Position numbers and translations under genes: made by a program. A DNA stretch of 64,000 nt, taken from contig NZ_OY776147.1 of assembly GCF_963675305.1 (NCBI RefSeq), positions 2,046,001-2,110,000 on the forward strand. The letters are read 5' to 3'. The notes under the pieces are model-generated. The model saw nothing but the letters and a program-made list of their open reading frames with translations, was not told where the DNA came from and did no database searches. Positions 35,040 through 44,353 of this stretch are shown here, piece after piece. Position 1 is the stretch's first letter. Every line of letters begins with the position of its first letter. Source of the DNA: an uncultured Hyphomonas sp. (GTDB taxonomy: Bacteria > Pseudomonadota > Alphaproteobacteria > Caulobacterales > Hyphomonadaceae).

Positions 35040-35161
35040 AGGTCTTTCCCTCAGAAGGCTAAAGAGTGTCTCGCAAGGCACGGGATCCGCACCTCGCAGG
35101 CCGGAGCCTGAACGACGCGCATGGTCGGAACAGAACGGAAGGAAGACCATTCAGGAGAAAA

Positions 35162-35238
35162 TGGCGCGAGTGACGGGGCTCGAACCCGCGACCTCCGGCG
35201 TGACAGGCCGGCACTCTAACCAGCTGAGCTACACCCGC
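35162..35238 (-). tRNA. tRNA-Asp (anticodon GUC)
   Basis: Minus strand from 35238. Acceptor stem GCGGGTG pairs with CACTCGC (one G-U), discriminator G and encoded CCA at 35162-35164. Anticodon stem CCGGC/GCCGG encloses CTGTCAC, giving GTC. D arm AGCTCAGCTGGTTAGAGT and T loop TTCGAGC are standard. Confidence 0.97.
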
Positions 35239-35401
35239 GCATTTTCCGGGCCGCGTTGCGGCGAGCCGCCTCTTTATGCGCGGGCGAAGATGGGGTCAAG
35301 CGGGGAACTTCATGCGGAATCAGCTATTTCGTTTTTTCAACAGCCATTCCTCCGACATAATGCCCATGTAGTATGTCGACACAGACTCCAAGGCGACCAA
35401 A

Positions 35402-37948
35402 ATGAAGCGCATTTTACTGATACTGGCCGGTATTTTCGGCCTCCTGCTCGTTGCAGCCCTGACCGTTCCGTTTTTCGTGCCGAAATCGGTCTACAAGACG
35501 CAGATCGAAAAGGCCGCGACAAGCGCTCTCAATCGCGACGTTGTCCTGACGGGCGACGTCAGCGTTTCAGTCTTCCCGCGAATCTCCGCCAGCGTGGGCG
35601 GTGTCACGGTGGCGAACCCGGACGGCTTCTCCACCCCGAACATGATCGAGGCCGGTGAGCTGCGCGGCTCGGTGAAATGGATGCCGCTGCTGTCCCGCCG
35701 TGTGGAAGTGCAGGAACTCTCCTTCGTCGATGCCAATGTCCAGCTGGAGAAGCTGCCGGACGGGCGGACAAACTGGGATTTCGGCTCAAGTGAAACGGTA
35801 CAACCCGCCCCTGCCGGCGATGGCGGCGGGGTCAGCGCAAGCATCGCAAAGGCCAGCCTGAAGAATGCGTCCCTTACCTATAATGACCGGGAGACAGGCA
35901 CCGAATACGCGCTGACGGACCTGAACCTCGACGCGTCCATGCAGGGGTTCGACAAGCCACTGAAAGCCCGGGCCGACGGCACCTTCCAGGATCAGGCCTT
36001 CGACATCGATCTGACTGTCGACACACCGGAGCTGCTGCAGAGCGGCCAACCGGCAAAGATCGATGCCACATTCGATTCGAAACTCGCCAAAGGAATGTTC
36101 GGCGGATCCGTCACCCTCGGCGATGCCCCGGCGCTTGATGGCACGTTCAGCCTGAACGCCCCGAACCTGGCCGCTCTGGCCGACTTCGCCGCCGTGGAGT
36201 TTCCGGTCAATCTCGCCCCCCTTGGGTCGGGCGACATGTCTGGCAGCGTCTCCGGCCCGTTCGACGCGTTGATGATCAAATTCGACGGGCTCGACCTGAA
36301 AAGCGACCTGCTGGATCTTGGCTTCACTGGCTCGGTCGACCTGAAGGAGACCCCGGTCGTGGACGGCCAGCTTCAGGCGGCGGCTTCCAACACCGGCGAA
36401 TTGCTGAAGCAGATGGGAATCGAGGTTCCGGCGGAAGACGCACTTGAGAAGGTGAACATCGCCGGCAAGGTCAGCGGGCCGGCCGATGCGCTCTCCCTGA
36501 CCGGTCTCGACATCAAGCACAGCGGCGCCCTGCTGAACGCCTCCTATAAAGGACAGGCCTCTCTGGCGGGTGACGGCAGCCTCAAGGGTACAATCGATGC
36601 TTCGAGCAATGAATTGCGCGCCCTGCTGAAGGCTGCAGATGTGGAGATGCCGGACGGCGACACGATGAAGACCTTCTCCACCGCCGGAGACATTTCCGGT
36701 TCGTTCAAGAAGCTCTCCATCTCCAATCTGAACTTCGCGCTCGATGACATCCGCGCCACTGGCACGGCCGGGCTGAACCTCGCCGGGGCAAAGCCGCTGC
36801 TGACGGGCGATCTCGATATGGGTGAGCTGGACCTGTCACCTTTCCTCGCCGCTGAGGACCAGCAGAAGAAGCCGCAGCAGCCAATGCAGGGCTGGAGCAC
36901 GGAACCGCTGGACCTGGCCGGTCTCAACGCCGTGGATGCGAACCTGAAGATCAAGACGTCCACCCTGACGCTCGGCAATGTCGTTCTGAAGGATGCGCGC
37001 CTGGACGTGGTTCTGAAGAATGGCAAGCTGAAAGCCGACCTGCCCGCCTTCAGCGCATTCGGCGGCAGCTGGGGCGGCAAGATGAGCCTCGACGCCTCTG
37101 CGGCCAAGCCTGCCCTGTCGCTCGACATGACGGGTGACAGTGTCGGCGTTTCGTCCCTGCTGGGCACGCTGGCGGGCTTCGACAAGCTGACCGGCACCGG
37201 TTCATTCGCGGTCTCGGCGACCTCCACCGGCACATCGATCGACGAGATCATGAAAGGGCTGAACGGCGAGCTCAGCACCAAGCTGAATGACGGCGCAATC
37301 AAGGGCCTGAACGTGGCCCAGCTGGTGCGCAGCAAGGACTCCCTGCTGCAGGCTGTGACGTCTGGCCAGCTGCAAAACCTCGACTTTGCCTCCGCCCTGT
37401 CTCCGGAAGCCCAGACGGACTTCTCCAGCTTCGACACCGTCCTGTCGGTGAAGAACGGCGTCGCGAATGTCGATCTGATGAAACTCCTCAGCCCCGTGCT
37501 CGGCATCGACGGGACGGGCAACATCAATCTTGGCGGACAGACGCTCGACCTGCGCCTCGCGACCAGCATCGACAAGAAGGGCCAGGGCTCCGGTAGCGTC
37601 GTTCAGCTGAATGGGATTCCTGTGCCGATCCGCCTCTCGGGCAGCTGGAGCAAGCCGAAAGTGACCCCGGACCTGTCGGGCGTCACCAATCAGCTGAAGC
37701 AGGACCTGACCGGTCAGATTCTGGAAGGCATTACCGGCAAGTCCGGCAGCAGCGGCGGGGCCAATCCGCTGGCGGACATTCTCGGCACGTCGGGCAGCAC
37801 CAAGCCGGACACGTCATCCACCGACAGTTCGGCTGACGCCCCGGCAAAGGAACAAACCCCGGAAGACCTCGCGGAACAGGCTGCGCGGGAGGCCATTGGC
37901 GGTCTGCTGTTCGGCAAGAAGAAGACCGAGGACAAGCCGGACGAATAG
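35402..37948 (+). CDS. AsmA-family protein
   Basis: 848 residues: one N-terminal transmembrane helix (about 5-26), then a long periplasmic beta-rich repeat region with the AsmA N-terminal signature (VVLTGDVSVSVFPRISASVGGV) and a C-terminal AsmA domain (about 500-720). This superfamily forms elongated grooves that transfer phospholipids between membranes. The C-terminal tail after residue 770 is Ser/Thr/Asp-rich and probably disordered. An AAGG site precedes the ATG. It is convergent with the GGDEF-EAL gene, with 17 bases between stops. Confidence 0.9.
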   Translation: MKRILLILAGIFGLLLVAALTVPFFVPKSVYKTQIEKAATSALNRDVVLTGDVSVSVFPRISASVGGVTVANPDGFSTPNMIEAGELRGSVKWMPLLSRRVEVQELSFVDANVQLEKLPDGRTNWDFGSSETVQPAPAGDGGGVSASIAKASLKNASLTYNDRETGTEYALTDLNLDASMQGFDKPLKARADGTFQDQAFDIDLTVDTPELLQSGQPAKIDATFDSKLAKGMFGGSVTLGDAPALDGTFSLNAPNLAALADFAAVEFPVNLAPLGSGDMSGSVSGPFDALMIKFDGLDLKSDLLDLGFTGSVDLKETPVVDGQLQAAASNTGELLKQMGIEVPAEDALEKVNIAGKVSGPADALSLTGLDIKHSGALLNASYKGQASLAGDGSLKGTIDASSNELRALLKAADVEMPDGDTMKTFSTAGDISGSFKKLSISNLNFALDDIRATGTAGLNLAGAKPLLTGDLDMGELDLSPFLAAEDQQKKPQQPMQGWSTEPLDLAGLNAVDANLKIKTSTLTLGNVVLKDARLDVVLKNGKLKADLPAFSAFGGSWGGKMSLDASAAKPALSLDMTGDSVGVSSLLGTLAGFDKLTGTGSFAVSATSTGTSIDEIMKGLNGELSTKLNDGAIKGLNVAQLVRSKDSLLQAVTSGQLQNLDFASALSPEAQTDFSSFDTVLSVKNGVANVDLMKLLSPVLGIDGTGNINLGGQTLDLRLATSIDKKGQGSGSVVQLNGIPVPIRLSGSWSKPKVTPDLSGVTNQLKQDLTGQILEGITGKSGSSGGANPLADILGTSGSTKPDTSSTDSSADAPAKEQTPEDLAEQAAREAIGGLLFGKKKTEDKPDE

Positions 37949-37965
37949 CCCGGCAGTCCTGAAAC

Positions 37966-40323
37966 TCAGGACACTTTGGCCGACCGGTTCGTCGCCTCGT
38001 CCGGCTCCACAAGGCGGAGCTTCGGACGGGGCGCCGGTGCGGTGTCTTCTGCGCCGGTGTCTTTCAGTTCAACGAGATGCCGCAGCTTGTCGAGCGGCTG
38101 GGCCCGGCTGATGAAGAAGCCCTGCAGATTGTTGCAGCCATTCTCCCTCAGGAAATCGGACTGGTAGCCGGTCTCCACGCCCTCGGCGGTACAGCTCATG
38201 CCGAGCGACCGGGCGAGGTCCAGCGTGGCGATCGCGATCGCGCGATTGTCGGCGCGGCTTTCGAGGTCAGACACGAAGCTCTTGTCGATCTTGATCTTGT
38301 CGAACGGGAAGCTGCGCAGATAGCTCAGCGAGGAGAAGCCCGTGCCGAAATCGTCCAGTGCAATCCGTACACCAATCTTCTTGATCTGGTGCAGGCGCTG
38401 GAGCGTGAACTCGGTATCCGACATCAGCACGCTTTCGGTAATCTCCAGTTCCAGCCGTTCCGGCGCGATATTGTTCGCCGCAATCGCCTGCATGATCGTC
38501 GGCACCAGGCTCTGGGAATGGATCTGCAGCGGTGAGATATTCACCGAGATGCCGATATGGTCCGGCAGGCGCCGGGCCTCGGCCATCGCCGCGCGGATCA
38601 CCCAGTCGCCAATCCGGGTAATCAGGCCGATGTCTTCGGCGTGCTCGATGAATTCCCCCGGATAGACCAGGCCGCGCGTCGGGTGTTCCCAGCGCAGCAG
38701 GGTTTCGAACCCCGACACTTCGAGCGTTTCGGCATCCACGACCGGCTGGAAGAAAACCCGCAACTCCTTATTGTCGAGCGCACGGTAGAGGTCCGTCTCG
38801 ATCTGCTGGCGCGCGCGGGCTCTTTCATCCAGCTCATCAGTGAACATGCACCAGTTGCCCTTGCCCAGCTTCTTGGCCTGATAAAGGGCAAGGTCGGCAT
38901 GTTTCAGCATGACGCGCGCATCGGATGTGAAGGAATCGAACAGGCGCACACCGACAGAGGCCGAGCAATTCGCGGTCGAGCCCCAGATGTCGTAAGGCTC
39001 CGACATCCGCTCCACCAGATCGTCGAGGAAGTCTTCAAGCTGCTCCCAGTCCGGCCGCTCGACGATCAGGGCGAACTCATCCCCGCTGATGCGGGAGACA
39101 ATATCGTCATCCCGGCAAACGCCGGTCAGTCGTCCGGAGACCTGCCGCAGCAACTCGTCGCCCGCCGGATGGCCCAGCGTGTCGTTGACCCATTTGAAAT
39201 TGTCGAGATCCATCCAGACCAGCGCCCGGCTGGCCTTCGGCGGCAATGGCGTGCGCACCGCTTTTTCGAGGTGCTCCTGCATGGTGATCCGGTTTGGCAG
39301 GCCCGTCAGGCCGTCATAGTGAGCCATGTAGGCAATGCGGTCTTCGATCTCCTTCGACTGGGTGATGTCGGTCGCCACGCCGCGGAAGCCGCGGAACTTC
39401 CCGCTCTCGAAGATCGGTTTGCCGGTGACAGACCACCAGCACTCGTGACCAAGTTCCGGGGTCTTCACCTGAAGGGCCAGGTCCCGGAAGGCCTGGCGGC
39501 GCATCAGGCTGGTTTTAAGAATGTGATGAACGTCATCTTCCACGAACATGTCCAGCAAGGGCTCGCCCTTACGCATCACGCCGTCAGCCCCTTTCAGGCC
39601 TTCAAACACGAGCGGAATGTCCTGCAGCCGGCCTTCGGCATTTGTCTGCCAGAGCCAGTCGGACGTGCTTTCCTCAAAGTCGCGCAGCAATAGCCCAATC
39701 AGCTGGGATTGTTCGGTCACGGCGCACTCGCTGAGATGCTGCTCGACGAATTGCTTGTAGGACCAGCTGACCGCCAGAACGAGCACGCCGACATAACCCA
39801 GCGAAAGCAGGGAAATGAACTGATAGGTCTGGTCGTTGAGCAGCTGCATGGCCGCGACCACCCCCGCCCCGACCGGAAGCAGAAAGGAAATCGCCGCGGC
39901 GGGCGTCCGCGCCATCAGGAACGTGCCCGCGAACATCATGCCGGCCACGATGACGCCAAGGATCATCTGCCCTTCCGGCGCAGCCGCATTCATGACGATA
40001 AAGGGAACGACTCCCCACAGGATGCCGCTCAGCAGCGCCCCGCGGGTGAAATTGTCCAGCGCAGTCTGGGACCGCTGGTCCAGCGGGTCCATGTCACGCG
40101 GATTGAAAAACTGGGTGCCGACCGACACCATGCTCGAAACGAGGATCGCTGCGCCCCAGACATAGAGAAGGTCGCTGGCCACGGTTCCTTGGAAACAGAT
40201 GACCACGATGCTGGCATTCAGCAGGTTCGCCAGGATCATGACGAACGTGACCCGGCGCACCATGTCCAACTGTCTGGCCCGCAGGCTGGCTGAATGCTTA
40301 TCAGGTACAGCAGCGCGCTTCAT
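37966..40323 (-). CDS. Membrane-bound GGDEF-EAL cyclic-di-GMP protein
   Basis: 785 residues. Five to six N-terminal transmembrane helices (about 20-185) form a sensor region, followed by a PAS-like domain (about 210-320), a GGDEF domain with active-site motif SGDEF, and an EAL domain. In the EAL domain the signature reads ETL (FETLLRW) but the catalytic Glu is kept, along with NISPLQ, ELEITES, LDDFGTG, KIDKSF and EGVET, so both cyclase and phosphodiesterase activities may be possible. The TTG at 40335 is not favoured; the ATG at 40323 is the first ATG. It controls cyclic-di-GMP level, with motility or stalk development as typical outputs. Confidence 0.92.
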   Translation of the reverse strand: MKRAAVPDKHSASLRARQLDMVRRVTFVMILANLLNASIVVICFQGTVASDLLYVWGAAILVSSMVSVGTQFFNPRDMDPLDQRSQTALDNFTRGALLSGILWGVVPFIVMNAAAPEGQMILGVIVAGMMFAGTFLMARTPAAAISFLLPVGAGVVAAMQLLNDQTYQFISLLSLGYVGVLVLAVSWSYKQFVEQHLSECAVTEQSQLIGLLLRDFEESTSDWLWQTNAEGRLQDIPLVFEGLKGADGVMRKGEPLLDMFVEDDVHHILKTSLMRRQAFRDLALQVKTPELGHECWWSVTGKPIFESGKFRGFRGVATDITQSKEIEDRIAYMAHYDGLTGLPNRITMQEHLEKAVRTPLPPKASRALVWMDLDNFKWVNDTLGHPAGDELLRQVSGRLTGVCRDDDIVSRISGDEFALIVERPDWEQLEDFLDDLVERMSEPYDIWGSTANCSASVGVRLFDSFTSDARVMLKHADLALYQAKKLGKGNWCMFTDELDERARARQQIETDLYRALDNKELRVFFQPVVDAETLEVSGFETLLRWEHPTRGLVYPGEFIEHAEDIGLITRIGDWVIRAAMAEARRLPDHIGISVNISPLQIHSQSLVPTIMQAIAANNIAPERLELEITESVLMSDTEFTLQRLHQIKKIGVRIALDDFGTGFSSLSYLRSFPFDKIKIDKSFVSDLESRADNRAIAIATLDLARSLGMSCTAEGVETGYQSDFLRENGCNNLQGFFISRAQPLDKLRHLVELKDTGAEDTAPAPRPKLRLVEPDEATNRSAKVS

Positions 40324-40507
40324 AAATCCGGTCAATGTCTGATCCCCATCACATTACCCGGCACGCCGGGCAGCGCCCGTATTCCTCCTTCCCACCGGAA
40401 GAATTTCGGGACGAATCTTTTTTACAAAATCCGGATGAACGGGGTGGAAGCCAGATCGATGAAATTTCATCTATCTGGTTGCCGGAAAGGCAGATCGCCC
40501 GTCCGGG

Positions 40508-41218
40508 TCAGCGCCAGTAAGGCTCTTCCAGAATATAGTCGATTGCCTGACCGCGTGCAGAAAACGACAGTTTCAGCCAATGACCGGCGTCGTCATACCA
40601 GAGCGTCACATCGATATCGGAATCGAGAAAAAATTTGTTCGCTTCGATGGTTTCGCCGGCAATCGTCAGCGTTTCACGGCCCATCGGCCGGATGGCGACG
40701 TCAATCAGCTGCCCGTTTTCAGACGACAACAGGATATTCTGCTCCATGCCGGCGATGTTCCAGTGGCTGGCCGGGATGGTGGTTGCGGGGACCTCGCCGC
40801 GATACGCAGTGCCATCGACTTCGATGATTCCGTCTTCCGCCTCGGCAGTGACCGAGCCTTTGTTGCCGTCCTTGAGGACTTCACCTTCCAGCTCCACCAG
40901 ACGGCCATCCTGCCAGCGTTCGGTCGCCTTCAAATCATACCGGTAAAGGGGGATCGGGCCGAACCCGGCGCGCAGTTTCACGTCGGTATGTGCCTCGATC
41001 GTCCCGTCCGGCAGGACATCGAACCGAACCTCGTGCGTGCCAAACGGCTTGCCCTGACGGCGCACGTCGAACCGGATGACGTCCCCGTCGTCCGGGGTCC
41101 AGACCAGCCCCGGGGCGCTGCCGGTCTGGGTTGGGGCATTGTCGGCGGTTGCCGGTCCTGACAGGGCAAGTCCCAGCACGGTCAAAAGAACGGAAAAGCG
41201 AAAGGAGAGTGTCTGCAT
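40508..41218 (-). CDS. Exported DUF6134-like protein
   Basis: 236 residues with a signal peptide (cleavage near SGPATA, residue 25). The mature part is beta-rich: DVIRFDVRRQGKPFGTHEV followed by strands around LYRYDLKATERW and LWYDDAGHWLKLSF, a pattern of the DUF6134 family of secreted proteins of unknown function. The first ATG is at 41218; the open frame further upstream starts with TTG and lacks support. Divergent from cysK, 127 bases apart. Confidence 0.75.
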   Translation of the reverse strand: MQTLSFRFSVLLTVLGLALSGPATADNAPTQTGSAPGLVWTPDDGDVIRFDVRRQGKPFGTHEVRFDVLPDGTIEAHTDVKLRAGFGPIPLYRYDLKATERWQDGRLVELEGEVLKDGNKGSVTAEAEDGIIEVDGTAYRGEVPATTIPASHWNIAGMEQNILLSSENGQLIDVAIRPMGRETLTIAGETIEANKFFLDSDIDVTLWYDDAGHWLKLSFSARGQAIDYILEEPYWR

Positions 41219-41345
41219 ACCGTGTCTACGCAACAGGACAGGTGATGGATCAGTTTAGGGGAAGCCCATGCAGGGACGGTTGTCCTGCGGCGCCGGGCAC
41301 CCTAGCTTCGCGGCTTACCCCGGAAACCGCCCTGGAACTGCCCTC

Positions 41346-42350
41346 ATGCAAACCTACCGATCCGTCATCGACCTCATTGGAAACACACCGCTTCTCCGCC
41401 TGAACAAGGTTTCGGACGAGACCGGGTGCGAAATCCTCGGCAAATGTGAATTCCTGAACCCCGGCCAGTCGGTGAAGGACCGCCCGGCGCTCGGCATCGT
41501 TCGCGACGCCGAAGCAGCCGGAGAGCTGAAACCCGGCGGAACCATCGTGGAAGGCACCGCCGGCAATACCGGCATTGGCCTCGCCTTGGTTGGCGCTGCG
41601 CTCGGTTACCGCGTCGTCATCGTGATGCCGCGCACACAGAGCCAGGAAAAGAAGGATGCGATCCGCCTGCTCGGCGCCGAGTTGATTGAAGTGGACGCCG
41701 TGCCCTATGCCAATCCGAACAACTACCAGCACTATTCCCGCCGGCTTGCGGAAGACCTCGCCAGGAGCGAGCCGAACGGCGCGATCTGGGCCAACCAGTT
41801 CGACAATGTCTCGAACCGCAAGGCGCACTACAACACGACCGGCCAGGAAATCTGGAGCCAGACAGACGGCAAGCTTGACGCCTTTATCTGCGCGGTCGGC
41901 TCAGGCGGGACGCTCGGCGGTGTTTCCCTGGCTCTGAAGGAGAAGCGCGAGTCGGTCCAGATCGGCCTCGCCGATCCGGGCGGCGCGGCGATGTATGAGT
42001 ATTTCACCAATGGCGAGCTGAAGTCGGAAGGCACCTCCATCACCGAAGGCATCGGTCAGGGCCGGATCACGGCAAACCTTGAAAACATCGTGGTGGACCG
42101 CGCCTATCGTTGCTCCGACGAAGAGGCCCTGAATGTGCTGTTTGACCTGGTCCAGCATGAAGGCCTGTGCCTCGGCGGCTCATCTGGCATCAATATCGCC
42201 GGCGCAGTAAAAATGGCGAAGGACCTTGGCCCCGGCCACACGATTGTTACGATACTCTGCGACTACGGCAATCGCTATCAGTCGAAACTATTCAATCCGG
42301 AATTCCTGCGGTCGAAAGATTTGCCGGTTCCGCCATGGATCAAAGGGTAA
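41346..42350 (+). CDS. cysK: Cysteine synthase A
   Basis: PLP enzyme making cysteine from O-acetylserine and sulfide. 334 residues; PLP lysine Lys44 in PGQSVKDRPA, phosphate-binding TAGNTG and GSGGTLGG loops, and the C-terminal GGSSGIN. The upstream-open frame to 41268 has no ribosome site; the ATG at 41346 begins the conserved QTYRSVIDLIGNTPLLRL. It heads a sulfur amino-acid operon: sseA follows after 3 bases, then metC and a transporter with 4-base overlaps. Confidence 0.92.
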   Translation: MQTYRSVIDLIGNTPLLRLNKVSDETGCEILGKCEFLNPGQSVKDRPALGIVRDAEAAGELKPGGTIVEGTAGNTGIGLALVGAALGYRVVIVMPRTQSQEKKDAIRLLGAELIEVDAVPYANPNNYQHYSRRLAEDLARSEPNGAIWANQFDNVSNRKAHYNTTGQEIWSQTDGKLDAFICAVGSGGTLGGVSLALKEKRESVQIGLADPGGAAMYEYFTNGELKSEGTSITEGIGQGRITANLENIVVDRAYRCSDEEALNVLFDLVQHEGLCLGGSSGINIAGAVKMAKDLGPGHTIVTILCDYGNRYQSKLFNPEFLRSKDLPVPPWIKG

Positions 42351-42353
42351 GGC

Positions 42354-43199
42354 ATGGAAACGGGCGATCCCCTCGTCACCGCAGACTGGTTGAAACAGAA
42401 CATCTCGGCACCCGACATTCGCATTGTCGATGCCACCTGGTTCGCCCCTTTCATGAATCCGGAAAAGTCCGGCCGGGAGGCCTGGGCCGAGGCGCACATT
42501 CCCGGCGCAGTCTATTTCGACATCGATGCCATCAAGGCGGGCGGGACAGACCTGCCCCACATGTTGCCCGACCCGATCATGTTCTCGTCCCGCGTCCGCA
42601 AGCTGGGCATTGGTGATGGCAACCGCGTGGTCGTCTATGACAACAACAATTACTGCGCCGCCGCCCGTGTCTGGTGGATGCTGCGCGTGATGGGCCACAA
42701 TGATGTGAAAGTGCTCGATGGCGGGCTCGCCGCATGGAACGCCGAAGGCGGAGATCTGGAAGACATGCCGCCCGTCGCCGTGGAACGCCACTTCACCGCC
42801 CGAGTCCGCAGCGACCTTGTGAAGGACGCCGCGCAGGTCGCAGCTGCCTCCAGGAACCGTTCGCACACAATCGTGGATGCCCGCGCCGCCGGCCGCTTCA
42901 CCGGCGAGGCACCGGAGCCGCGCGAAGGCCTCCCTTCCGGCCATATCCCCGGCAGCTTCAACGCGCCGTCTGCCGATCTGATCAATGCCGACGGTTCCCT
43001 GAAATCTGCCAGCGAGCTGAGGGCCCTGCTGCCCGAAAAAGATGCCCCCGTCATCACGACCTGCGGGTCGGGTGTGACGGCGGCCATCCTCGCGCTCGGT
43101 TATGCCCGGCTCGGCAACTGGGATGTCGCGGTCTATGATGGCTCATGGACCGAATGGGCGTCTGACCCCTCCCGTCCGGTCGCGACAGGCGCGGCATGA
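42354..43199 (+). CDS. sseA: 3-mercaptopyruvate sulfurtransferase
   Basis: 281 residues, two tandem rhodanese domains; only the C-terminal one is catalytic, with loop CGSGVT (Cys237), the signature that distinguishes mercaptopyruvate sulfurtransferases from thiosulfate ones (CRxGxx). It transfers sulfur from 3-mercaptopyruvate to thiols or cyanide. Its end overlaps metC by 4 bases. With cysK and metC it suggests recycling of cysteine-derived sulfur. Confidence 0.93.
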   Translation: METGDPLVTADWLKQNISAPDIRIVDATWFAPFMNPEKSGREAWAEAHIPGAVYFDIDAIKAGGTDLPHMLPDPIMFSSRVRKLGIGDGNRVVVYDNNNYCAAARVWWMLRVMGHNDVKVLDGGLAAWNAEGGDLEDMPPVAVERHFTARVRSDLVKDAAQVAAASRNRSHTIVDARAAGRFTGEAPEPREGLPSGHIPGSFNAPSADLINADGSLKSASELRALLPEKDAPVITTCGSGVTAAILALGYARLGNWDVAVYDGSWTEWASDPSRPVATGAA

Positions 43200-44353
43200 A
43201 ACGGCCTGAAACGCGGATCATTCACACGCGCGGCGCGCGGCTTGGCACCGTTACGGTGAACCCGCCTGTGGAGCGCGCCTCCACGGTCCTCTTCAAAACG
43301 GAAAAGGCCCTCTACGATTCCAAGCCTGGCTATGGCCGGATGGGCCTGTCGGTGCACCGGGAACTGGAAGCTGCGCTCAGCGAGCTGGAAGGCGGCAGCC
43401 ATGTACGTCTTGCGTCCAACGGGCTGCAGGCCTGCGCGCTGGCCATCGCATCCTGTGTCGAGTCCGGCGGGCACATCCTGATCCCGGACAGCGCCTATGG
43501 CCCGACCGCCCGCTTCTGCGAGCGGCGCCTGAAATATATGGGCGTCTCGGCCACCCGCTACGACCCGCGCATCGGGGCCGGGATTGCTGACCTGGTCCGC
43601 CCGGAAACGCAGGCGATCTTCATGGAGTCGCCTGGCTCCCTCACCTTCGAGATTTCCGACATCCCGGCGATCACAGCCGTCGCGCGCGAGCACGGCGTCA
43701 CCACGATTGCCGACAACACCTGGGGCGCGGGGTACTTCCACAAGCCGCTGGCCCTTGGCGCCGACATCGTCGTCCAGGCGATGACGAAATATATCGTCGG
43801 CCACGCCGATGGGTTCGGCGGCGCTGTCATCACGTCCGACGAGCGGCTCTACAATCGTATCGGCATGACGTCTGAGGATTTCGGCATCAGCCTTGCGCCA
43901 GATGATGCCTATCTCTGCCTGCGCGGCATGCGGACCCTGCACACGCGCCTCCGGGCGCATGAAGCCGCCGCGCTGGACCTGGCGGCCTGGCTGGCAGAGC
44001 GCCCGGAAGTGTCCGAAGTGCTGCACCCGGCCCTGCCATCCAGCCCGGATCACGCCCTCTGGCAGCGGGACTTTACCGGCTCCAGCGGCCTGTTCGGGGT
44101 TGTCCTGAATGCCATTCCGGAAGGCGGGATGGACCGTTTTCTGGGCGCTTTGCACTTGTTTGGCATGGGTTTTTCATGGGGCGGCTATGAAAGCCTGCTG
44201 ATTCCGTGTGACCACCAGCTGACCCGTTCCAAGGACAGCTGGACCGCCACACGGCCCGGCCCGCTGCTTCGTATCCATGTCGGCCTGGAGGCCGTCTCAG
44301 ACCTCAAGGCAGAGCTCGACTCCGCCTTCGCCGCCCTGAAAGGCCCTGCATGA
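43196..44353 (+). CDS. metC: Cystathionine beta-lyase
   Basis: Cys/Met-metabolism PLP family, 385 residues. PLP lysine is Lys198 in AMTKYIVGHAD; other conserved lines are GYGRMGLSVHRELE, DSAYGPTARFCE and IADNTWGAGYFHKPL. The MetC-type spacing and the SLLIPC end favour the lyase over cystathionine gamma-synthase. Cleaves cystathionine to homocysteine, pyruvate and ammonia; it can also release sulfide from cysteine. Overlaps both neighbours by 4 bases. Confidence 0.9.
   Translation: MKRPETRIIHTRGARLGTVTVNPPVERASTVLFKTEKALYDSKPGYGRMGLSVHRELEAALSELEGGSHVRLASNGLQACALAIASCVESGGHILIPDSAYGPTARFCERRLKYMGVSATRYDPRIGAGIADLVRPETQAIFMESPGSLTFEISDIPAITAVAREHGVTTIADNTWGAGYFHKPLALGADIVVQAMTKYIVGHADGFGGAVITSDERLYNRIGMTSEDFGISLAPDDAYLCLRGMRTLHTRLRAHEAAALDLAAWLAERPEVSEVLHPALPSSPDHALWQRDFTGSSGLFGVVLNAIPEGGMDRFLGALHLFGMGFSWGGYESLLIPCDHQLTRSKDSWTATRPGPLLRIHVGLEAVSDLKAELDSAFAALKGPA

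Noticed and set aside
38650..39000. EAL domain inactive because the motif reads ETL
   Set aside because: The catalytic glutamate and all other metal and catalytic motifs remain, so loss of activity is not supported.
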